A DNA stretch of 6,984 bases from Geodermatophilaceae bacterium (GCA_013696785.1 JACCXW010000278.1:1-6984); one strand, 5' to 3'; shown: positions 1 to 6,571, numbered from the stretch's first letter. Numbers and translations: made by a program. The notes: a model not told the origin generated them from the letters alone.

Positions 1-15
1 GTCCAGGCCCATGTG

Positions 16-45
16 CGCTCCCGAGAACTCCCGGTCTCGGGGGCG
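16..45. terminator. GC-rich hairpin downstream of the glycosyltransferase gene, possible terminator
   Basis: Bases 20-26 (CCCGAGA) pair perfectly with 35-41 (TCTCGGG) around an 8-base loop. Three more pairs (16-18 with 43-45) follow one imperfect position, which is G-U if transcribed from the plus strand and C-A from the minus strand. It lies about 80 bases past the stop codon of the minus-strand glycosyltransferase gene, where the four-gene operon should end. There is no T tract, as is common for actinobacterial hairpins, so termination is inferred. It could equally serve a gene to the left of the window. Bases 1-123 contain no other feature I can support. Confidence 0.3.
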
Positions 46-123
46 AGAGTAGCTCCCAGCCCGCAGGTTCCGCCAGCCGTTTGACGGGCGGCGATACCCG
101 ATCCCGGTCCGGTGACCAGGGGC

Positions 124-816
124 TCACAGGTGTGCGGCGGGCAGGGCGGTCAGAAGCCGGCTCATCCCACCCGGCGCCCGTCCCACGCGGCGGCTGCTCG
201 TCACCACCGGAACGTCGTCGGCCCAGGCGATCCGCCGTCCGGTCGCGGTGAACGCCGCAACCAGGGCAACGTCCTCGTCGGTTGGCAGGGCGGCGAACCC
301 ACCGGCTTGGACGTAGGCGTCGGCGCGGAACCCGAGGTTCGCGCCGTGCACGTGTCGATGACCCCAGCGCTGGCTGTACCGCAGCCGGTAGGCGCGCTGC
401 GCCTCGTCGCCGAACGATGTCCAGTCGTCTACCGTGACGGTCCCGGCCACGGCGTCGTAGCCGGACCTGGCGTAACGCAACTGCTTGCGGAGCCAGAGTG
501 GCCCGACGGCACTGTCCGCGTCGGTCGTCGCCAGCCACCACCCGGGCACGCCGTACCGCGCAAGCAGCAGATCGCATCCGGCGGCGCGCGCCGCACCGAC
601 GTTCGTCTCGTCGATGTGAATGACGTCGGTGGTCTGACCGAGCGGTCGCGTGGCCATGACAACGGCCTCGCTGCCGTCGGTGCAACTGTCGAGCACGACA
701 ACGACGTGCACGTCGACGCCCGCCGCGTTTGCCGCCGCCCGGACGGCGCGAAGGCAGCGCGGCAGCAACTCGACCTCGTTGTGGACCGGGATGACGACAC
801 CGGCGTGCCGGACTAC
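124..816 (-). CDS. Family 2 (GT-A) glycosyltransferase, no canonical start codon
   Basis: A cytoplasmic GT2-type enzyme expected to transfer a sugar from a nucleotide-sugar donor; donor and acceptor are unknown. Numbering from the GTC at 813, the N-terminal strand VVIPVHNE is at 6-13, the DSCTDGS donor-binding segment at 42-48, NVGAARAAG at 71-79, the DXD-like TTDADS at 96-101, VHGANLGFRADAY at 155-167 and the acidic TDED at 178-181. The domain looks complete at about 230 residues. The start is the problem. At 816-814 the codon is GTA, overlapping the upstream methyltransferase TAG stop as GTAG, in the geometry of the GTGA and ATGA overlaps at the other two junctions of this operon. No in-frame ATG, GTG or TTG lies close upstream. 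The first downstream one, a TTG at 768, would remove the first beta strand. The left boundary is therefore sure and the start is not. A non-standard start, -1 frameshift from the methyltransferase, recent start-codon loss or a sequence error are all possible. Confidence 0.8.
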   Translation of the reverse strand, partial: VVRHAGVVIPVHNEVELLPRCLRAVRAAANAAGVDVHVVVVLDSCTDGSEAVVMATRPLGQTTDVIHIDETNVGAARAAGCDLLLARYGVPGWWLATTDADSAVGPLWLRKQLRYARSGYDAVAGTVTVDDWTSFGDEAQRAYRLRYSQRWGHRHVHGANLGFRADAYVQAGGFAALPTDEDVALVAAFTATGRRIAWADDVPVVTSSRRVGRAPGGMSRLLTALPAAHL

Positions 817-1433
817 GGGACGAGCCCGTCGTCCGCGGCAACCGACCGGGGCTCCGGCGGCACCTTCTGATATGTCTCGAGCAGGACGTCCTCGTCGCGG
901 TAGCGCGCCAGCCGGGCGAGGCCGTCGGCGACGGCGATGATCGCGTGCGTCTCGTCGCCGGTCAGCGGGTACTCGGGGACGGGGTGCCGCCAATGCACGG
1001 CCAGCAGTGTCCCGCCCGGCTCGAGCGCCCGCTGCGCCTCGGCGACCGCCCTGCCCAACGCCGCAGCCTCGAGGTAGTACCCCACCTCGCTGAGCACGAT
1101 CAGGTCGAACGTCTCCGCCGGCCACGGGTCGCCAAGTGCCCACCGGCGCAACGAGACATTGGGGTACCCGGACAGCCGAGTCGCCGCTGCGTCTATCGCG
1201 GCATCGCTCACATCCGTCGCGACGACGCGATCGCATCGGCCGGCGAGCGCTTCGGTGACGATGCCCAGCGAACATCCCGGCTCGAAGGCTGCGCTGTACC
1301 GCGACCGGGGGAGCATGGCCAGCGTCAGGGCGAGCTTGCGCTGCTCGTACCACCGGGTCTGGAATCCCCAGGGGTCCGGTACGCCGTCGTACATGGCGTC
1401 GAAGAAGCTGTCCGGAAGTCGCGACGCATTCAT
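813..1433 (-). CDS. NodS-like class I SAM-dependent methyltransferase
   Basis: Predicted cytoplasmic methyltransferase of 206 residues using S-adenosylmethionine. The N-terminal DPWGF (20-24) followed by WYEQRK (28-33) and the glycine-rich SAM motif FEPGCSLGIVTEALA (50-64) are typical of the NodS-like family. NodS itself N-methylates the deacetylated end sugar of chitin oligomers. The motif II/IV region LIVLSEVGYYL is at 111-121, and PGGTLLAVHWRHP at 139-151 is the usual post-SAM strand. I chose the ATG at 1433 because it overlaps the deacetylase stop as ATGA, with AGAGG about 11 bases upstream; an ATG at 1460 would add nine residues but overlap the deacetylase much further. The gene ends with TAG at 815-813, inside the expected start of the glycosyltransferase. 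The family call is firm; the substrate is unknown, and an amine exposed by the neighbouring deacetylase is an attractive inference. Confidence 0.87.
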   Translation of the reverse strand: MNASRLPDSFFDAMYDGVPDPWGFQTRWYEQRKLALTLAMLPRSRYSAAFEPGCSLGIVTEALAGRCDRVVATDVSDAAIDAAATRLSGYPNVSLRRWALGDPWPAETFDLIVLSEVGYYLEAAALGRAVAEAQRALEPGGTLLAVHWRHPVPEYPLTGDETHAIIAVADGLARLARYRDEDVLLETYQKVPPEPRSVAADDGLVP

Positions 1434-2176
1434 ATCAGCACGACCTCTGTCCGCCGGCATAGCCGATCGAGCATCGCGGGCGTCAGAATGGGCGCGTCCT
1501 GCGGCGCCGGCGACAGCGGCAGGATCTGGCTGGCGAAACAGTCGACAGCGGCCAGCTTGGCGGCGTGAGTGTCGTCGTCCAGCGCGATCGACCGTGCCCG
1601 CGACCAGGGCACGCGTGGATCGTCGGGCAGCGCCCAGTGCCAGGTCCAGATGGGATACATGAGCAGCCGTACGCCGTACCGCCGGCAGACGCCCTGAGCT
1701 ACCCGACCCACCGCCTCGTGGTCGGGGTGCCCGTCACCGTCCCATGTGGACAGACACCAAGTACCCGGCGCGGCACGCTCGAACACGCCGCCGACGGCGG
1801 TCATCATGGCGGGTTCGACCGCTGCCAGCCCGCCATCGGGAAGACCCAGCCGGTGGACGCGAGCCGAGTCCAGGCCGAGGTTTCCGAGCGCGGCGACGGA
1901 TTCCAGCCGGCGCAGCGCGGCGAGCCGTTGCGGTGTGACGCTTCGCGAGCCTGGATGGGAGGCCTCCCCGTCCGTCACTGCCACGACCTCGACAGTGGCG
2001 CCGCGCGCGGCGAGCTGACGCAACAGACCGCCCACGCCGAGAACCTCGTCGTCAGGATGCGGGGCGAGTAGGACCACCCGCCTGCAGCCGTCGAGGTCCA
2101 ACGGCGGAAGCCTGTGCAGGCCCGGCCAGGTCTGCCATGCCGTCTCCGGCGTTCCGGCGCCGGCGATTGCCGTCAC
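1430..2176 (-). CDS. PIG-L (LmbE-like) family zinc-dependent deacetylase
   Basis: Predicted 248-residue metal-dependent N-deacetylase of the family that includes MshB and GlcNAc-PI deacetylase, which remove an acetyl group from N-acetylglucosaminyl substrates. The defining zinc motif APHPDDE is at 38-44, and the second ligand region GDGHPDHEAVG at 147-157 supplies His153. The C-terminal FASQI (214-218) fits the family. The start is GTG at 2176, in a GTGA overlap with the acyl-CoA dehydrogenase-like gene upstream; a GTG at 2179 is the only close alternative. Open frame continues far upstream to about 2920, but that part is a shadow of the upstream gene and does not resemble PIG-L. The stop overlaps the methyltransferase start as ATGA, so the two are very likely co-translated. 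Substrate unknown; an N-acylated sugar or small amide is inferred. Confidence 0.9.
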   Translation of the reverse strand: MTAIAGAGTPETAWQTWPGLHRLPPLDLDGCRRVVLLAPHPDDEVLGVGGLLRQLAARGATVEVVAVTDGEASHPGSRSVTPQRLAALRRLESVAALGNLGLDSARVHRLGLPDGGLAAVEPAMMTAVGGVFERAAPGTWCLSTWDGDGHPDHEAVGRVAQGVCRRYGVRLLMYPIWTWHWALPDDPRVPWSRARSIALDDDTHAAKLAAVDCFASQILPLSPAPQDAPILTPAMLDRLCRRTEVVLI

Positions 2177-3141
2177 CACGACGGTGTCGCGCCGCCCTCG
2201 GCCAGCAGCCGCCCCAGCTCGGCCAGGTCCCGCTCCGCGTGGCTCTGTCGCACGTAGACCGTCAGGTCCGCGACACGGCGGGCATGTTCGGCATTCGAGC
2301 CGAGCGGGCCTGCCCCAGTGGCCCGGCCGACCCTGGTCAGCACGTCGTCGCAGGCGGCTTCCACGATGGCACGGACCCGCATCGACCGGACCCTGGCTTC
2401 GCCCGAGTCGTCGTGGGGGTCCGCGTCCACAGCCCGGGCGGCATCGGCGAGTGCCAACCCGGCAGCCTGCAGACAGGCATCGACCGCCCCGAGGTGGGCC
2501 AGACCGTGCGGCTCGGCCCGACCGCCGCGCATCGGGTGCAGCAACGCGTCCGCGACACCGCATGCCCCGCCGTACCAACAGGCTGCGACACCGATCGCGC
2601 CGTACCAGAACCCGGGTCGGGTCAGGTATCTGCCGGGCTCGCCGACGCGGACGGCGGGTGCGGCGTCGAAACGAACAGCTCCACTGTCGCTGCCCGCCAT
2701 GCCCACCGCCGCCCACGTGTCCTCGACCGGTTGGGTGTGCGACGGGTCGAGAACGGCTGCGAACAGGACTCGCTCGTCGCCGACCCGTGCCGTCAACAGA
2801 GCGTGCGTGCAGGAATGAGCACCGCTGCACCAGGGCTTCGTCCCGGTCAGTAGCCAGTCGTCGCCGTGTCGCTCCGCGTGGACCAACGGTTTCGGCGGTT
2901 CCGCCGCCCAGACTCCCCACCGTGATCCCGACGGTGGCGTCGGTCCGCCGAGTTCGGCGAGTATCGCGACCGCGTCGGCGTGCGCCTCGGCCAGCCGACC
3001 GACGCAGAGGTCCCGTCGGGAGATCTCGGCAAGGACTCGCCAGCGTTTGTCGGTCTCCCCTGATCCCGGCAGCGGGACGTCCAGGGTGCCACTGGCGACG
3101 AGGTCCGCGAAGGCATCGGCGACACGATCGACCTCGGACAC
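2173..3141 (-). CDS. Acyl-CoA dehydrogenase-like flavoprotein
   Basis: Predicted 322-residue flavoprotein of the acyl-CoA dehydrogenase fold, first gene of the four-gene operon. The middle-domain flavin-contact segment LLTGTKPWCSGA is at 97-108, with the beta domain to about 165, then a helical C-terminal domain ending in VRQSHAERDLAELG (297-310). That ending is common in this branch and also resembles flavin monooxygenases of the same fold. Full-length acyl-CoA dehydrogenases are about 380 residues; this one has a short N-terminal helical domain, and I cannot locate the usual catalytic glutamate by eye. It may oxidise something other than an acyl-CoA. The GTG start at 3141 is preceded by GGGGAGA a few bases upstream, a good ribosome site; the longer open frame reaching 3330 runs into the photolyase gene and is not used. 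The TGA stop overlaps the deacetylase GTG. Confidence 0.83.
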   Translation of the reverse strand: MSEVDRVADAFADLVASGTLDVPLPGSGETDKRWRVLAEISRRDLCVGRLAEAHADAVAILAELGGPTPPSGSRWGVWAAEPPKPLVHAERHGDDWLLTGTKPWCSGAHSCTHALLTARVGDERVLFAAVLDPSHTQPVEDTWAAVGMAGSDSGAVRFDAAPAVRVGEPGRYLTRPGFWYGAIGVAACWYGGACGVADALLHPMRGGRAEPHGLAHLGAVDACLQAAGLALADAARAVDADPHDDSGEARVRSMRVRAIVEAACDDVLTRVGRATGAGPLGSNAEHARRVADLTVYVRQSHAERDLAELGRLLAEGGATPSW

Positions 3142-3170
3142 CTGTCTCCCCGGCTGGCTCGGTGCAACAT

Positions 3171-3209
3171 GTGAGCCGAGTTTAACTGTGGCCGGAGCGG
3201 TCGGCTCAC
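3171..3209 (-). promoter_or_regulatory. Inverted repeat in the leader of the acyl-CoA dehydrogenase-like gene
   Basis: GTGAGCCGA at 3171-3179 and TCGGCTCAC at 3201-3209 are perfect 9-base complements around a 21-base loop. They sit in the 86-base gap between the photolyase stop and the GTG at 3141, ending about 30 bases before that start. No T tract follows, so a simple terminator is unlikely. An RNA stem that separates or regulates the downstream operon, or a protein-binding site, is inferred. Confidence 0.3.
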
Positions 3210-3214
3210 TGGCA

Positions 3215-3228
3215 ACTGACTCGTCAGT
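3215..3228. repeat. Short palindrome at the end of the photolyase gene
   Basis: ACTGAC and GTCAGT are perfect 6-base complements separated by TC, touching the photolyase stop codon. The 2-base centre is too tight for a stable RNA hairpin, so if functional it is more likely an operator-type site for the operon that follows. It may be chance. Confidence 0.25.
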
Positions 3229-4574
3229 CAGCCCTTGATCGCTTCGTACCGCTCCAGCGCATCGCGCCGCTCGTCGTCGTGTACGACGATCGGCGCCGGA
3301 TAGCCCTTGGGTGCGTCGGGAACCTCCCACGGCGTGTGAACCGCGGGACCCTCGATGCCGCGCAACTCAGGAACGTAGCGGCGAACGTAGTCACCGGACG
3401 GATCGAACTTCTGACCCTGCCTCACGGGGTTGAACACGCGGTAGAACGGAGAGGCGTCGGTTCCGGAGCCGGCCACCCACTGCCAGCCGTGCTGGTTGCT
3501 CGCCAGGTCACCGTCGACGAGGTACCGCATGAAGTGCCGGGCGCCTTCCTTCCAACCAAGGTGCAGGTCCTTGACGAGGAAGGACGCCACGACCATTCGT
3601 ATCCGGTTGTGGATCCACGCTTCGGCCCTGAGCTGGCGCATCCCGGCGTCCACGATCGGGTAGCCGGTGCGCCCCGTCGTCCATGCCGTGAACCGTTCGT
3701 CCGCAGCTGTCCCGGAATCGACCCGCAGTCTGGCGTAGCGCGGTTGCAGATTCTCCCGAGCGGATTCAGGCTGGTGAAAGAGGACGTCGGCGTAGAACTC
3801 GCGCCAGGCCAGCTCCTTCCGGAACACCTCCGCCCCCTTGCCGGCCCGCCCTTTCAGGTCGGCCAGCGGAGTACGCGGGTGGATGCACCCCCACCGCAGG
3901 TACGGCGAAAGCCGGCTCGACGACGGGATGTCCGGGCGGTTGCGGTCCTCGGCGTAGGACCGCAGCCGCTCGTCACGGAACTCCTCCCACCGGCCGAGCG
4001 CCGCTTCCTCGCCGGCCGCCGGGAGTTCGGTGTGCCCGATGTCCGGCCCGGCCGGCAGCCGGTCGGTCTGCAGTCCCTGGACCGTCTTGATCGTCGTAGG
4101 GCGCTGCGGCGGGCGGGGATACCCGTGCTCGACCCAGGCCCGGTAGAACGGCGTGTACACGCGATACGGCTCTCCGTCAGGCTTGTGCACACGGCCGGGG
4201 GACACGGCGTACGGCGAGCCGGTGGCCCGCAGCGGTGTCTCTCCCAATGCGTTGGCGACGTTCTCGTCTCGACGCCGGCCGTAGGGGTTGAAGTCGGCCG
4301 AAATATGTACGGCGCTTGCCTCCACCTCACGAGCCACCGCCGGGACGACGTCCGCGGGGTCGCCGGTGCGGACGACGAGATTGCCGTCGAGATCGTGGTC
4401 GAGCGAGCGCAGGCAGTCGAGCATGAACTTCACGCGAGGCCCGCCAGCCGGTCCGAGCAACACGGGGTCGAGGACGAACAGCGGGACGATTGTGTCGCCG
4501 TCGGCTAGCGCCTCGCACAGCGCCGGGTGGTCGGACAGGCGCAGATCACGGCGGAACCAGAGGACGGACGGCAT
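3228..4574 (-). CDS. phrB: Deoxyribodipyrimidine (CPD) photolyase, class I
   Basis: Repairs UV-induced cyclobutane pyrimidine dimers in DNA using blue light and reduced FAD. The 448 residues are full length for the family. The N-terminal antenna domain opens with WFRRDLRLSDHPAL (6-19). The FAD domain contains SSSRLSPYLRWGCIHPR (218-234), KELAWREFY (253-261, with Glu254 and Trp257 matching the E. coli dimer-contact residues), TGYPIVDAGMRQL (303-315), WIHNRIRMVVASFLVKDL (320-337) and LVDGDLASNQHGWQW (352-366). Asn360 matches the asparagine near flavin N5. Trp341 and Trp364 match two members of the E. coli electron-transfer triad; the third, Trp306, has no clear partner. The ATG at 4574 begins directly with the conserved N-terminus. 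It has no good Shine-Dalgarno site but does have a leaderless-type -10 hexamer. It could be transcribed alone or read into the downstream operon 86 bases away. Confidence 0.96.
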   Translation of the reverse strand: MPSVLWFRRDLRLSDHPALCEALADGDTIVPLFVLDPVLLGPAGGPRVKFMLDCLRSLDHDLDGNLVVRTGDPADVVPAVAREVEASAVHISADFNPYGRRRDENVANALGETPLRATGSPYAVSPGRVHKPDGEPYRVYTPFYRAWVEHGYPRPPQRPTTIKTVQGLQTDRLPAGPDIGHTELPAAGEEAALGRWEEFRDERLRSYAEDRNRPDIPSSSRLSPYLRWGCIHPRTPLADLKGRAGKGAEVFRKELAWREFYADVLFHQPESARENLQPRYARLRVDSGTAADERFTAWTTGRTGYPIVDAGMRQLRAEAWIHNRIRMVVASFLVKDLHLGWKEGARHFMRYLVDGDLASNQHGWQWVAGSGTDASPFYRVFNPVRQGQKFDPSGDYVRRYVPELRGIEGPAVHTPWEVPDAPKGYPAPIVVHDDERRDALERYEAIKG

Positions 4575-4580
4575 GTCGCC

Positions 4581-4586
4581 AGGTTA
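4581..4586 (-). promoter_or_regulatory. Leaderless-type -10 element for the photolyase gene
   Basis: The minus strand reads TAACCT, fitting the actinobacterial -10 consensus TANNNT, and then six bases before the photolyase ATG. If transcription begins at the A of the ATG, the hexamer lies at -12 to -7, the standard position. The lack of a Shine-Dalgarno sequence before this ATG agrees. No convincing -35 box was seen. Assignment is inferred from spacing alone. Confidence 0.45.
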
Positions 4587-4639
4587 GATCGGTCTCGCCC
4601 GCGACGTCCGCGCGGATAGGCGGTATGGGCGCCGCGGTT

Positions 4640-5881
4640 CTACGGACGGGAGGGCCGCAAGTCGGCCCACACCATCCGATGATCGGAACTGGCCACGCTG
4701 AACGGGAAGCTGGGGTCGATCACGAGGCGATAGAGCGGGCTGCCGCTCGTGGGCCAGAACACCGCGGAACGGGCGATCCCGATCCCGGTCGACGGAAGCA
4801 GGTAGTCGGCTCGGAGGTTGCCAGGGGCGCTGTCGCTGAAGTCCGCGGTGTCGAACTGCGGCGGATTGCGGTGGGTCTTGTTGGCCATGCCCTGGCGCAG
4901 CGTGGCCTCCACCGCTCCGCGGGAATTCGGGGTGTTGCCGTCGTTGACCCGCGGGTCGTCAAGCAGCTGCTGGGCCGCCCCCGGGATGCTGTCCCCGTCG
5001 CGCGGGTCGGAGTTCTGGTCACCGGCGATGACGAACTGCGCCGATCGCGGCAGCCCGCCGTACCGGCCGTCGTCGTCGTAGATGTAGCCGCTGTCGCCGG
5101 GGGTGATGTAGTCCGCCCACAGGCCGATCTCGTCGAAGTTCCGCGTCCCGTTCCGATCCTCAGGCCCGTCGAATACCGGTGGCGTGGGGTGACTGACAAG
5201 GAAGTGCACGGTGCCGGACTCGGTCTGGATCGGCAGATCCCAGTGGCTCTTGGACGACAACCGGAACACGTCCAACTCCTCCGGGGAGTAGTAGTCCGCG
5301 GGTTCCGGGGTCGCCGGGTCATCCGGCAGCAGAGCGCCGGGCATGTCCTTCCAGAGGAAGTTCTGGAACGTGCGGACAGCGGCGGTGTCGATCGGGTACA
5401 TCGAGTAGACCGCCATGCCGAACTGGCCCGGGAAGAAGCCGAACCCGAAGGCATCGCCTGGGCCGCCGATGGTGCCGCTGTTGTCGAGATCCAAGCCGCT
5501 CGGGATGCCGGTGTTCGACGGGGCTGTGAACGTGTACGGGTAATCGATGGCGGCGGCGCCGTTGTGGGGTACCGAGAGGTAGTTGTCCTGGAACAACGCC
5601 AGCGCCGTACCGGCCGCGTCGAAGTCGAACTCGTTGATGAGGATGACGTCAGGTCGGGTGCGCTGAATGATCTCGGCGACGTTCGATGCCTGTGGATCGT
5701 CAGGAGTGGACAGATCCATGATCAGTTCGCCTTCGACGCTGCGGTTCAGGGACGCGTTGAACGTCGCGAACCGCACGGGATCGCTCGGCGCCGCGCTGGC
5801 GCTGGGGGCGACCGCCGCCGCCATCACCAGGATTCCCGAAACAGCAAGCAGGGTCGTCGCACGCCGGAGGTCTCTACGCAT
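4640..5881 (-). CDS. Secreted endonuclease/exonuclease/phosphatase-family hydrolase
   Basis: A 413-residue exported hydrolase of the metal-dependent phosphodiesterase fold (DNase I, exonuclease III, inositol phosphatases); whether it cuts nucleic acid or a phosphoester is not decidable here. Residues 1-31 form a signal peptide: RRDLRR, a hydrophobic run from about 10 to 25, then SASA before a likely cleavage at 30/31. Fold motifs follow in order: RFATFNASLNR (37-47, Asn42), LINEFDFD (81-88, Glu84 as metal ligand), KSHWDLPI (211-218), VSHPTPP (229-235), AGDQNSDP (286-293, Asp288 and Asn290), RADYLLP (357-363) and SSDHRMV (398-404, catalytic Asp-His pair). All key residues are present. A loop DLDNSGTIGGPGD at 131-143 resembles an EF-hand-type calcium site. 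The start ATG at 5881 has a weak GGGCGG upstream. It ends 65 bases before the photolyase; no functional link is evident. Confidence 0.9.
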   Translation of the reverse strand: MRRDLRRATTLLAVSGILVMAAAVAPSASAAPSDPVRFATFNASLNRSVEGELIMDLSTPDDPQASNVAEIIQRTRPDVILINEFDFDAAGTALALFQDNYLSVPHNGAAAIDYPYTFTAPSNTGIPSGLDLDNSGTIGGPGDAFGFGFFPGQFGMAVYSMYPIDTAAVRTFQNFLWKDMPGALLPDDPATPEPADYYSPEELDVFRLSSKSHWDLPIQTESGTVHFLVSHPTPPVFDGPEDRNGTRNFDEIGLWADYITPGDSGYIYDDDGRYGGLPRSAQFVIAGDQNSDPRDGDSIPGAAQQLLDDPRVNDGNTPNSRGAVEATLRQGMANKTHRNPPQFDTADFSDSAPGNLRADYLLPSTGIGIARSAVFWPTSGSPLYRLVIDPSFPFSVASSDHRMVWADLRPSRP

Positions 5882-5964
5882 CCGCCCATCTCAGCGCATC
5901 AGCCGTCAGGCAGGGAAGGGCTGTTCGGTAAACGGTCGGCGTACGGAAGCGCTGTCGGCGCCAT

Positions 5965-5998
5965 CAGGGCTACGCCGAGGCGCAATCTTCCAGCCCTG
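5965..5998 (-). terminator. Hairpin after the DUF1990 gene, possible terminator
   Basis: CAGGGCT at 5965-5971 pairs with AGCCCTG at 5992-5998, and the loop holds a further small stem, CGCC at 5973-5976 with GGCG at 5979-5982. The structure begins about seven bases past the stop of the minus-strand DUF1990 gene, the expected place for a terminator. There is no T tract. The gap to the next gene (5882-6004) would also have to hold that gene's promoter, for which I see no clear boxes. Confidence 0.35.
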
Positions 5999-6004
5999 GG
6001 AGAC

Positions 6005-6571
6005 TCAGGCGGACTGCACGTACTCGCGGATGCCGGCGAGGTATGCCTTGGCCCGTCGGCGCTGGACGAGCCAGCCGACCGGAGCGCCTAGCCGGACGAG
6101 CCAGTGGTTCGGCCGGGAGAACACCACGATCCTGGCCCGTACGACGCCGGCCGCGTCCCGCTCGATCAGGAACGCCTCCTCACCCCGAACCGGATGCGGC
6201 GCGAGGCTGCCGTAGGCGAATCCGGCCCGGTCGGGCCGGTCGACCCGGTAGACGATGCGGCAGGCGGCCAGCACCCACAGCGGTCCGGTCCGGATGCACT
6301 GCACGATTGTCCGGCCCCGTTCAGGTCGGGCGTCGAACGGAGTGATCGTGATGCCGGTGCGCAACTGCGGCTGCCAGGTGTCCAGGGCCTGGACACCGCG
6401 GGCGAAGACGTCCGCGCCGTGCCCCAGATGCAGTTGTTGCCTGGCTCGCCGGTACCCCTTCGGCATGGTTGCCGCCGTCGACCCCACCCCGTCGTACGCC
6501 GGCTCCTGCGCCTCCGCCGCGGAGAGGACAGCCTGGATCGTCTCCTCCGACGGCCGGCGCAGCGAAAACAT
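6005..6571 (-). CDS. DUF1990 family protein
   Basis: A 188-residue protein recognised as DUF1990 (related to the UPF0548 group found in bacteria and plants); no biochemical role is established that I can name. Family hallmarks are GYRRARQQLHLGHGADVF at 39-56, QALDTWQ at 61-67, FAYGSLAPHPVRGEEAFLIERD at 118-139 and VVFSRPNHWLVRLGAPVGWLVQRR at 149-172. Length is normal for the family. It has no signal peptide and no clear membrane segment, so it is probably cytoplasmic. The ATG at 6571 is preceded by AGGAT with about eight bases of spacing, a sound ribosome site. It stands alone between a predicted hairpin downstream and the tRNA-derived attachment site about 130 bases upstream, so its promoter should lie in 6572-6703, but I could not identify one. 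Confidence 0.88.
   Translation of the reverse strand: MFSLRRPSEETIQAVLSAAEAQEPAYDGVGSTAATMPKGYRRARQQLHLGHGADVFARGVQALDTWQPQLRTGITITPFDARPERGRTIVQCIRTGPLWVLAACRIVYRVDRPDRAGFAYGSLAPHPVRGEEAFLIERDAAGVVRARIVVFSRPNHWLVRLGAPVGWLVQRRRAKAYLAGIREYVQSA

Noticed and set aside
11..52. Tiny plus-strand ORF of 13 codons beginning with ATG
   Set aside because: It coincides with the GC-rich hairpin, has no ribosome site that can be judged and no distinguishing features.
112..870. Long plus-strand open frame opposite the glycosyltransferase
   Set aside because: Antisense shadow in high-GC DNA; its residues are low-complexity Arg/Val/Gly-rich and match no family, while the opposite strand encodes clear GT2 motifs.
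817..1353. N-terminal extension of the glycosyltransferase through the methyltransferase gene
   Set aside because: The frame is open but its residues are a shadow of the methyltransferase and contain no known domain; a real start so far upstream is implausible.
2177..2920. N-terminal extension of the PIG-L deacetylase by about 248 residues
   Set aside because: The extra frame overlaps the flavoprotein gene completely, is Arg-rich without domains, and the GTGA overlap gives a natural start at 2176.
3279..4508. 409-codon plus-strand open frame opposite the photolyase
   Set aside because: Shadow of the photolyase gene, whose motifs are unambiguous on the minus strand.
4490..6091. 533-codon plus-strand open frame
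   Set aside because: It covers the secreted hydrolase and ends of both neighbours in antisense. The minus strand has a signal peptide and full active-site motifs there; the plus translation is Arg/Val-rich without recognisable domains.
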